Assembly: GCF_005876835.1 (NCBI RefSeq)
Contig: NZ_PPSW01000010.1
Location: forward strand, 1 to 34,736
DNA from: Pseudoalteromonas phenolica
GTDB taxonomy: Bacteria > Pseudomonadota > Gammaproteobacteria > Enterobacterales > Alteromonadaceae
Length of the DNA: 34,736 nucleotides
Direction: 5' to 3'
Shown here in pieces: positions 16,351 to 31,100 of the stretch; positions within the stretch are counted from its first letter, which is position 1, and each line of letters starts with the position of its first letter. Made by a program: the position numbers and the translations under genes. The notes below the pieces were generated by a model, which was given only the letters and a program-made list of their open reading frames with translations, was not told the DNA's origin and ran no database searches.

Positions 16351-16370
16351 TACTGTATAAATTAACAGTA
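16351..16370 (+). promoter_or_regulatory. LexA (SOS) box 1 of recN
   Basis: TACTGTATAAATTAACAGTA is an almost perfect LexA site (CTGT-N8-ACAG with the flanking TA). It overlaps both possible promoters: TTGATT at 16335 with TATAAA at 16356, or TTAACT at 16346 with TATAGA at 16369. Confidence 0.92.
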
Positions 16371-16374
16371 TAGA

Positions 16375-16394
16375 TACTGTTTGGATATACAGAT
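16375..16394 (+). promoter_or_regulatory. LexA (SOS) box 2 of recN
   Basis: TACTGTTTGGATATACAGAT contains CTGT-N8-ACAG. It ends exactly at the base before the recN ATG, so it also covers the ribosome-binding region. Its centre is 24 nt from that of box 1. Confidence 0.88.
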
Positions 16395-18071
16395 ATGTTG
16401 ATCAGCCTTGAAATTAGTAACTTCGCAATTGTAAATGATTTAAATATTGAATGGCGTGATGGCATGACAGCCATCACGGGCGAAACTGGTGCAGGTAAAT
16501 CTATTGCCATAGATGCTCTATCACTTTGCTTAGGTGAAAGAGCGGACGCGCGTGCGATCAGACCGAGTGCTGATCGCGCTCAGATCGTGGCACAATTCAA
16601 TATTCAGCAACTCCCTAAGGCTCAGCAATTTCTTAAAGAACATATGCTAAATAACGATGAGCATGATTGTATTTTACGTCGTGTCATTAGCCGAAGTGGT
16701 CGCAGTAAGAGTTACATAAATGGCGTTTCAGTTACTGCCAGTCAACTTAAAGAGTTAGGCGAATATTTAATCGCCATCCATGGACAACATGCTCACCAAT
16801 TACTATTAAAAACTGAACATCAACTTCATCTCATTGATGCTTATGCAGGCCACACTCACCTACAAACTGCCGTAAAAAATCAATTTCAGCATTACCATCA
16901 ATTACAGCGAGAGTATTCAACGCTTTTAAAAGAACAGCAGGCTAAAGCGGCACAACAGCAACTTCTAGAATATCAAGTGGCTGAATTAGACGAGTTTTCG
17001 CTTGAAGCTGATGAATTTAAGCAAATTGAAGAAGAACAATATCGGCTGAGCCACAGCCAGACCATTATTAATACCTGCCAACAGGAGTTAATGGCTTTAT
17101 ATGAGCAAGATGGTACCACAGTGTTAAGCCAGCTACAGCATAGTGCACAACAGTTCAATAACTTGACCAGTGTTGATAGCAGCCTTTGTAACATCGCTCA
17201 GTTGCTAGAGGAAGCCGTTGTACAAGTTGAAGAGGCAAGTCGAGAAATTCGAGACTATGCTGACCAAATTGATCAAGACCCACTCAGATTGCAAGAAGTC
17301 GAAGAGCGATTATCTAAAATCATGGATCTATCTCGTAAACATCATGTTAGACCTGAAGAACTTTATGAACATCATCAATCGTTAAAAGCGCAGCTTGATA
17401 ATATTAGCTCTGATAACGCCCGTATAGATATTCTAGAGCAAGAAATAGCTCAAACACTGTCAGCTTACCAACAAGCAGCGCTGACGCTGAGTGATAGTCG
17501 AAGCCAGTCGGCGAAAAAACTACAGAAGCTTATTAGTGCGAGCATGGATGATTTAGCCATGAAACACTGTAAGTTTGCAATTGAATTGAAGCCAAAACCA
17601 GAGCTTAGACCTAATAGTGAGGGTTTTGATGCCATAGAGTTTTTAGTTTCAACGAATCCAGGTCAACCTTTGCAAGCTTTAGCAAAAGTTGCTTCGGGTG
17701 GTGAACTCTCTCGTATCAGTTTGGCTATTCAAGTGATTATCGCTGAAAAAGTGACGACGCCAACGCTTATTTTCGATGAAGTCGACGTGGGTATTTCTGG
17801 CCCAACCGCCTCTCAGGTTGGTAAATTACTTCGTAAGCTTGGAAAGTCGACGCAAGTCATATGTGTTACCCATTTACCGCAAGTCGCGTGTAGTGGTCAT
17901 CAACAGTTTTTTGTCAGTAAGAAAGTCATCAAAGGGGAAACTTTCACGTCGATGAAGCCATTAGAAGATGCGCATCGTGTTGACGAAATTGCCCGTCTTA
18001 TCGGTGGTGAATCGATCAGTGAAACCACCCGAGCCAGTGCAAAAGAGCTATTGGCCATACAAGCAGCATAA
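16395..18071 (+). CDS. recN: DNA repair protein RecN
   Basis: An SMC-like ATPase of double-strand-break repair, acting with RecA in the cytoplasm. At 558 residues it has the usual length. Walker A is GETGAGKS at residues 29-36. Two coiled-coil arms occupy roughly 150-370. The ABC signature ASGGELSRIS lies near 433, and Walker B LIFDEVDVGISG near 459. The D-loop/H-loop region has VICVTHLPQVA. Two consecutive LexA boxes sit directly upstream, so it is SOS-induced as in E. coli. The ATG follows a weak GGA. A heptamer tandem repeat starts at the last base of the stop codon and precedes the terminator. Confidence 0.96.
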   Translation: MLISLEISNFAIVNDLNIEWRDGMTAITGETGAGKSIAIDALSLCLGERADARAIRPSADRAQIVAQFNIQQLPKAQQFLKEHMLNNDEHDCILRRVISRSGRSKSYINGVSVTASQLKELGEYLIAIHGQHAHQLLLKTEHQLHLIDAYAGHTHLQTAVKNQFQHYHQLQREYSTLLKEQQAKAAQQQLLEYQVAELDEFSLEADEFKQIEEEQYRLSHSQTIINTCQQELMALYEQDGTTVLSQLQHSAQQFNNLTSVDSSLCNIAQLLEEAVVQVEEASREIRDYADQIDQDPLRLQEVEERLSKIMDLSRKHHVRPEELYEHHQSLKAQLDNISSDNARIDILEQEIAQTLSAYQQAALTLSDSRSQSAKKLQKLISASMDDLAMKHCKFAIELKPKPELRPNSEGFDAIEFLVSTNPGQPLQALAKVASGGELSRISLAIQVIIAEKVTTPTLIFDEVDVGISGPTASQVGKLLRKLGKSTQVICVTHLPQVACSGHQQFFVSKKVIKGETFTSMKPLEDAHRVDEIARLIGGESISETTRASAKELLAIQAA

Positions 18072-18119
18072 GCGAGAAGCGAGAAGCGAGAAGCGAGAAG
18101 CGAGAAGCGAGAAGCGAGA
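18071..18119 (+). repeat. Heptanucleotide tandem repeat (AGCGAGA)7
   Basis: Seven perfect head-to-tail copies of AGCGAGA (49 bp). They begin in the last base of the recN stop codon and end 11 nt before the terminator stem. The array is entirely within the recN 3' UTR. A perfect short-unit array of this kind is expected to vary in copy number between isolates. Confidence 0.97.
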
Positions 18120-18129
18120 AGAAGATAAC

Positions 18130-18159
18130 AAAAACCCAGTGTGAAAACTGGGTTTTTTT
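18130..18159. terminator. Bidirectional intrinsic terminator between recN and gltD
   Basis: CCCAGT, loop GTGAAA, ACTGGG, with A5 before and T7 after. It terminates recN (+) and, read on the minus strand with T5, gltBD. Confidence 0.88.
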
Positions 18160-18186
18160 ATGGGTAAAGATATTTAATATTGGACT

Positions 18187-24070
<5,884 letters not shown>

Positions 24071-24096
24071 GCACCCCTCCCCCTGCTACATCTATG

Positions 24097-24126
24097 GTCG
24101 GAAATGAACAAGACGATTGTTCCGAC
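24097..24126 (-). promoter_or_regulatory. Leader stem-loop in the gltB 5' UTR
   Basis: GTCG (24097-24100), a 5-nt bulge, GAACAA, loop GACGA, TTGTTC and CGAC (to 24126) form a 10-bp bulged hairpin. It ends 27 nt before the start codon. It may affect translation or mRNA stability; no known riboswitch is recognised. Confidence 0.4.
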
Positions 24127-24135
24127 AGATATTCA

Positions 24136-24164
24136 AAACTAGCTTTGTTTTAAAATGGAGTCAA
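24136..24164 (-). promoter_or_regulatory. Candidate gltBD promoter
   Basis: On the minus strand TTGACT (24159-24164) and TAGTTT (24136-24141) are 17 nt apart. The -35 is good and the -10 is poor, which is consistent with an activated promoter. The ARG-box-like site is just upstream. Confidence 0.4.
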
Positions 24165-24170
24165 CAAAAT

Positions 24171-24188
24171 TATGAATAGATATTCATT
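24171..24188. promoter_or_regulatory. ARG box-like site (ArgR) upstream of gltB
   Basis: TATGAATAGATATTCATT matches the ArgR consensus WNTGAATWWWWATTCANW at all but one position and contains the perfect inverted repeat ATGAATA-GA-TATTCAT. A second TGAAT half-site follows 20 nt further at 24193. The site lies just upstream of the candidate -35. Confidence 0.6.
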
Positions 24189-24340
24189 AACTTGAATATT
24201 TCTCATTGGTCTGACAAATTCACCAGGTGAAGTTAAAAACAACAATAATGTTAAATTATGACAAGCAAAAAACAAATGACACCGGTGACATTTTAAAAAA
24301 AAATTAATACCGGCTGTATTGAGTCACTAAAATCGCCAGC

Positions 24341-24356
24341 TTTACGTTTACGTAAA
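24341..24356. promoter_or_regulatory. Palindrome TTTACGT-TT-ACGTAAA, LiuR-like
   Basis: Perfect 7-bp arms around a 2-nt centre; it also contains the 12-bp perfect palindrome GTTTACGTAAAC (24346-24357). It resembles the motif I associate with the MerR-family regulator LiuR of branched-chain amino-acid catabolism. The regulator identity is inferred from motif memory only. Confidence 0.4.
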
Positions 24357-24366
24357 CTGAAAATTA

Positions 24367-24384
24367 ACAGAATAAATATTCACT
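24367..24384. promoter_or_regulatory. Second ARG box-like site
   Basis: ACAGAATAAATATTCACT differs from the ArgR consensus only at position 3 (A for T). It lies about 196 nt upstream of the first box, relative to gltB. Confidence 0.4.
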
Positions 24385-24523
24385 ATAAGTAGCATTAATA
24401 GATATTTATAAAGAGGTAAATATTTTCTGGTGAAACTGAATCAAATCGGTTTTTTATCGTTAACCGATTAAAGCATCAGGCTTATGGAAAATTATTAATA
24501 CTGGTTAGATTAATACAGACAAT

Positions 24524-24552
24524 AAAAAGCCTTACATTTGTAAGGCTTTTTT
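24524..24552. terminator. Intrinsic terminator after the giant repeat-protein gene
   Basis: GCCTTAC, loop ATTT, GTAAGGC (24529-24546), flanked by A5 and T6. It is functional in either direction and begins about 20 nt after the stop of the giant gene. Confidence 0.88.
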
Positions 24553-24572
24553 ATTTGTTTAACACTCAGTTG

Positions 24573-25106
24573 CTAGAAGCGATACGATAATCCGAGCTGA
24601 AGATCTGAGACAGACTCAGGCTCTAAATTAAAGTGACTATAATCAAGTTGAACGCTGAGAGAGTCAGTCAATGCATAACTCATCCCAATACCATAATATA
24701 AGTCTGTGCCATTCATCTCGCTTTTTATAAGTTGGTTGTCTCTTACGCTTTCTACTTTGTATTGCCATTTATAAGCACCTAAGAAAGCGCCTACTCGAGC
24801 ATGACCAAACGTTAAGAAATTATATTTGGCCTGAAGTGCAAACCCTTCAGAAAAACTCGGCACTTGTTCAGCGACTCTCTGGTGGACTGAATCCGGCGTT
24901 AGAGACTCCCCTTTAAAAGAGACTCTTCCTTGCCCTAAATCGATATAGCGTAATGAAGTAGACCAATCGGAAGTAAGTTGATAATAGACGCCAGCTGACC
25001 AACTATTACTGCTGTCATCAACCATGACTTCTGTGACGCCATCTACGTTTGTCATTGAGTAATCAGCTTTCGCTTGCCCGACCCCAGCTTCTACTCCCCA
25101 ATCAGA
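24573..25106 (-). other. C-terminal OmpA-like 8-strand beta-barrel domain
   Basis: The last 177 residues after the ETMA/SDWG junction alternate polar and hydrophobic residues in strand-length blocks (WGVEAGVGQA, SWSAGVYYQL, STSLRYIDLG, GFALQAKYNF, ARVGAFLGAY, LYYGIGMSYA, LSVQLDYSHF, LQLGLSYRF). The protein ends in Phe, the BAM-recognition-type outer-membrane signature. The size fits an 8-strand OmpA/OmpW-like barrel. Confidence 0.8.
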
Positions 25107-28100
25107 TGCCATCGTTTCAGAACTAATTAAACAACTAGATGTAATTAACGCAAAGCTTGGAAGCAATGCCTTCCTTCTTCTCATTAATAAAATTGAAATC
25201 ATTATGATAACTGCCCCTCCTAGGCTACCTGACGATTTGTTTTCAATGGCGACACTTTGGTGGGCTGTGACAGTAACGCGCGCCTCACCTTGAGAAACGG
25301 CGCCTTTACTGTCTTTTAAGCTATACTTGATAACATCAATGCCATTAAAACCAACTTTTGGCACATATGTCAGTGTACCGTTGAGGTTAACTTGTGCGTC
25401 ACCATGCTGAGCAGTTGCACTGACAAGCGTTAACTTATCTCCATCTTTATCTGTGTCATTTGCTAAAACATCTATAGTGATGCTTGCTTTATCATTTGTA
25501 CTTGCAATATCAAGCACTGCGGTGGGCGCATTATTGACAATCAAGTTCACTGTTGCAGTGCTGTTAGACGTACCACCTTTACCATCTGAAATACTGTATT
25601 GAATAATTGCTTGACCAATCAAATCAGTTGGAGGTGTGTAAACCAGCTTATTTTCTTCAATAATCACAGAGCCGAAATCGACGCTCGCTCCAGTGATTGT
25701 AAGCGTATCATCATCAGCATCGCTGTCGTTATTCAATACATCAATAATAATTGCTTCACCTGAGCGAATTGTTACTTCATCAGACTGAGCTTGTGGTAAG
25801 TTATTACTGGTTTTAGGTACTGCAATACCACCTGGATCAACCACAGCTCTGTTAGCAATACCGTCATCATCGTTTGGTCCACCGTCAACAATCTGCAATT
25901 GCACACACCAGTCACCTTCAGTTAACCCCTCAGTCCATTCATTACTACCTGGAGGAGGACAGTAACCCGGTTCACCTGTTGCTGAGAGAATTTGGTTGCC
26001 ATTGCCACTGACAAAATCAATCCACTCATCCGCCTTTAATTTACGGTAAACAGCATTGAGTGGTATTGGTCTTCTTTGCGGAATTACAATGCTGTACGTA
26101 TCACCTGCTTGCGGTAAACCAGTTGCAATAAAGTCAAATAAGCCACCTATATTGATTGCACTTTCATCACTTGGCAGTTCACTTTCTAGCAGTTGTACAC
26201 CGCCTGTACTGTTTTGAGCAACGGTTGCACCTTTACGTAAACAAACTCCCGGTTCACCCTCTACTAAGAATTGGTTTGACTCTGTCGCCTGCTCTTGCAT
26301 CACATTACAGTCAGTAATGGCATCTTGGAAATCAGGAATACCATCACCATCCGAGTCAGCATAACCTTCTTGGTCATCTGGTATAAGGTCTCCGTCAGTA
26401 TCTTCCTGAGTCAGTGACTGAAGTTCAGCCACAACCTCGAGATAAACCTCACTCACAGAAGAAAGACTTGGATCAGCATCATCTGTTGCTGTCACGGTTA
26501 ATTGATAGATGCCTTCAGCTAATTCTGACGTGCTGAAAACAAAGGTATTTTGCTCTGTGCTCAGGTTAGTAAGCTCACTGCCTTCTAAATTCCACGTAAG
26601 AGAAACATTATCTTGTGGATTTGCATCTTTAGCAGTCGCTGTCACCGTCACTACATCATCATTAATTGTTAACAATGAACGGACTTCACCGGCTTGAACA
26701 ACTTCAGTTGTGACGGTCGGTGCAACATTCTCCTCGACTATGGTCACTGTAGTAGATGATTTAGCCCCTTTATTTAACGCATCGCCAAGCGTAATAATAA
26801 TACTTTCATTACCTTCAACCTCACTATCAGCGAAAACGTTAAAACTAATTTGCGCTGAAGTCCCTGACTCTATCGATATTTGGCCATCAACCAAATCATG
26901 ATCTGTACTAGTTGCGGTACCAGAAACAGTATAAGGCACTGTCACAGGGTAACTCGGTGCAGGACCATTGAGGAAGACACTCACAGTGTGGTTTTGATCT
27001 TCAGCCACATCACTGTTTTTCTCTAGTGAAACAAGCGGATTTACAAACACATTTTGAGTTGCGATTGATTGTAGCCCTTGACTGTCTGTTGCCTGCCAGT
27101 AAACAAAGTGAGCACCAGGCGCGAATAGTGTTGTCCCATCAACCAAAGACACTGCGATACTGTTCCCATTGCTGTCTGTCGCTGTGGCTGTTCCTAATGC
27201 AACTTTTGTGAATAAACCAGTCGCATTAGCCGTTACATCAGCCGGTACTGAAACCACTGGTAGTGTATTGACCGGTGCTGAATTTATTTGCAATTGAGCT
27301 GTAGCTTTACTGCGTGCTTTTTGGCTGTCCTCAATTAAGTAATCAATCACGATTAAGCCTTGCGTCTCAGCTTCAGCTTGATATGACAGCTCGCTATCAA
27401 CAATAGAAACCGCCCCCACCGAAGCTTTAGCACCAATTATCGTCAGCACATCACCTTCATCAGCATCCGTGTCATTGGCCAATACATCAAACGTATACGT
27501 GTTGTTAGCCTGCGACTCGAAGATAAAGCTATCATTCACTGCAAGTGGCAAATCATTCACCGCATTAACTGTGATATTCACTTCGCCTGCCGAAGAGTCT
27601 ATGCTACCGTCATTAGCGATATAGCTGAAACTATCTAAGCCATTGAAATTACTCAATGGTGTATAAGTGAATGTGCTGCCTTGAAGCACCAATGTACCGC
27701 TTACAGGCTGACGTGATATCGATATAGTCACCGTATCACCATCCTCATCGGATGTATCAGCCGTGAAGCTAGTTGTTCCATCTTCATTCACCGATATCGC
27801 CATATCATTCGCCATTGGCTGATTATTCACAAACTGAACTTCAATATCGAAAGAATTTAATGCAGCTTGAGCGTCACCATCACTGACACTTATTACAATA
27901 TTGCTATAAACGCCTTCATCTTCTCTGCTTGGTGTACCTGATAATGTACCTGTTGCGATGTCAAATTCAGCCCAAGCAGGTTGATTGCTGATTGAAAATG
28001 TAAGTGTGTCATTTTCTATATCCGTTGCTTGTGGCGTAAAGCTGTATAAATTATTGTGAACAGCCGTGGTTTCTGGTGAGCCAGAGATAACCGGCGTATC

Positions 28101-31100
28101 ATTCACAGCATTTATCGTGAGCGTGAACGTTGCAATATTTGAGTCTAAAGTTCCATCATTTGCCATAAAGCTGAAACTATCAGAGCCATTGAAGTTTGCA
28201 TTTGGTGTGTAAAGCCAAGTGGTCTCTGCTTGTTGCTCTAACGTTCCCGAAGCCACATCCGATACAATACTGTAAGTTAGTGCATCAGCATCAATATCTG
28301 TTCCGCTGAGTGTAACTAACAAAGTATCATCTTCATTCAGTGTTAATGCTTGCGCCTCGACTTCTGGGGCATCATTAATAGGTGTGACGCTCAATAAAAC
28401 TGTCGCTTCATTAGATACTGCACCAGCTTGGTCTTTTACCGTATAAGTAAAGCTATCATCGCCGAAATAATTGGTATTCGCAGTATAGATGATAGTGCCT
28501 TCAGCTGTGACTTCTGCCTGACCGTTCTGGGGAGCACTGACAACTGTCACGCTACTTACATCAAAACTGTCTCCTTCATCAATATCCGTGTCATTACCCA
28601 GAACATTGATTTCGAAAGCACCTTCTTCTTGCAATTCAACGCTGTTATCCACGGCAACAGGTGCATCATTGACTGGAGTTAGTGTTGCAGTGACTGTTGC
28701 AGGCAGCGAAGTCAGACCTTCGCTATCTGTCAGTGTGTAAGTGAAACTAAAAGTCCCCGTTTGATCTTGGTTTGGTGCTATTTCTAATGTGCCATCAGCC
28801 AAAACTGAAACACTGGCTTTATCATAGATACCTGAACCATTGCCCTGATCTTCCAAGGTAATATTTGCACCATTGAAGCCCTGATCTTCCACGTCAGAGT
28901 CATTCGAAAGGATATTTAACGTAACGGTCACATCTTCATCAGTCGTAACCGAGTCATCACCTACCACTGGACGGTCATTGATTGCGCCAATGTTTACGCT
29001 CACCGTTGCAGGAGAAGAAACCACCCCTTCATTATCAGCAATCGTATAAGTGAAGCTATCTTCACCGACCTCGTTAGAGTTTGGCGTATAAACCACTGTG
29101 CCAGCATCTTGGTCAAACACAACTAAGCCAACATTTGGCGAATTCACTAAGGCTATGGTTCCTGTCGGTATGCCCTCTTCAACATCTGTGGCTGCTGCTC
29201 GAATATCTAGTGTAGTAGAACTTGTATCTTCATCAGTGCTTATGGTCAGATTTGCAGCTACTGGTGCATCATTAATAGGTGTTATCGTCACAACGACTGT
29301 TGCCTGCTCAGATACATTTAATCCTGTGTCAGCGACCGTATATGTAAAGCTATCTTGGCCATTTTCATTACTAGAAGGTGTGTAAGTCGCAATACCATTA
29401 ACAATACTCACTGTACCTTTAGTTGGTTTAGTGACAACGACCGTCGATGCTGCGTTCAAATCATCTTCGGCATCGCTATCGTTTTCAAGTAAATCTATCT
29501 GAATAGCAGTATCTTCATTGGTCGTGGCAATGTCATCCTGAGTAATTGGGGCATCTGCAACAGGGTTAATAGTCAATGAAACATTATGGGCGCCTGAACT
29601 CGCATTTTGCACGTCAGTCACTTCGAAAGTAAAGCTATCACTGGTGCTTTCACCGCCATCATGTTGATAGCTGAAGCTTCCGTCAGTATTCAGTGTTAAT
29701 TGACCATACTGAGGCTGAGTAATCTCTGTTACTGAAAGACTATCGTTACTGTCTAAGTCATCATCATTTGCGGTGCTTAATAAGCCTAAAATTTCGGTAA
29801 CGGTTAACAACTGGCCTTCATCAAGGCTAAACGTGTAGTCTTGAGCCGTAGGCGCGTCATTGGTATTTATCACCTCAAGATTAAAGGCATTCAATGATTG
29901 GGAAACAGTGCCATCACTCACTGTGATGACTATCTGCTCTTGCGACCCCACATTTGCATCTGCCGGAGTACCAGATAAAACGCCCGTTGTTGTATCAAAG
30001 TTAGCCCAACTCGGTTTATTGTTGATAGAGAAAGTTAGCACATCACCTACATCTACATCTGATGCAGAAGGCGTAAAGCTGTAAAGCGAATCCTCATTCA
30101 CACTTGTTGCAGGTGTTCCGCTAATAACAGGCGCGTCATTGGTGTTGATCACGCTTAAAGAGAAAGCATCTAACGAAACCGATACTGCACCATCGCTTAC
30201 TGAAATGACGATATCATTACTACTACCCACATCTGCGTTGACAGGTATACCTGATAGTGTGCCTGTTTGTTCATCAAAACTTGCCCAAGTAGGTTTATTC
30301 GAAATGCTAAATGTTAAGCTATCGCCATCAATATCTGATGCCGTAGGTGTGAAGCTGTATGCACTGTCTTCATTTACAGAAGTGCTTGGCGTACCAACAA
30401 TTACTGGCGCGTCATTGACATTAACCACGGTAACGTTAAATGCATCAAGATTAACTTTTTCGGTCCCATCACTCACGCTTATAACAATACCTTGATAAAC
30501 ACCCACATCACTATTACCAGGCGTCCCACTGATAGCTCCCGTTGAGGTTGAGAAACTAGCCCATTTAGGTAAGTTTGTTACACTGAAAGTGAGGGTGTCC
30601 CCCACATCAACATCAGATGCAGTTGGCACAAAACTATAAGCAGTATCTTCATCGATACTGCTCGATGGTATGCCTGATATCACTGGCGTATCATTAGTAT
30701 TAACCACCGTGATAGAGAATGGTGTAAGTTCAGTGGTTTCTGTACCATCGTTAACACTAATAGTAATGTCTGAAGTCGTGCCTACATGATCGTTTTCAGG
30801 CGTACCAGAAAGCGTACCTGTTTGAGAGTCGAAGTTTGCCCAACTAGGTTGATTCGTAATACTGAATGTCAGTGTATCCTCAGAATCAACATCGTTTGCT
30901 ACAGGCGTGAAACTGTACGTGGTGTCTTCATCAACACTGCTTGCAGGTGTGCCCGATATCGTTGGTGCATCATTGGTGTTAATCACTGTGATATCAAACG
31001 ATGTCAAGCTTGCAGTTTCAGTGCCATCAGTGACACTGATCTCAATGCCTTGATAAGTACCGACATCATCATTAGATGGCGTGCCTGATAAAGTACCAGT

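Larger units (their letters stand above)
24191..24523. other. Long upstream regulatory region of gltBD (no gene)
   Basis: No credible coding frame is present. This AT-rich stretch (with an A9 tract at about 24297-24305) holds the CACCGGTG-centred near-palindrome at about 24278-24293, the TTTACGT/ACGTAAA palindrome, a second ARG-like box and an AATCGGTT-N10-AACCGATT inverted repeat (24444-24469). The terminator of the giant gene bounds it on the right. Confidence 0.6.

Noticed and set aside
18071..18119. Heptamer array as a CRISPR
   Set aside because: The units are 7 bp with no spacers and no cas genes nearby.
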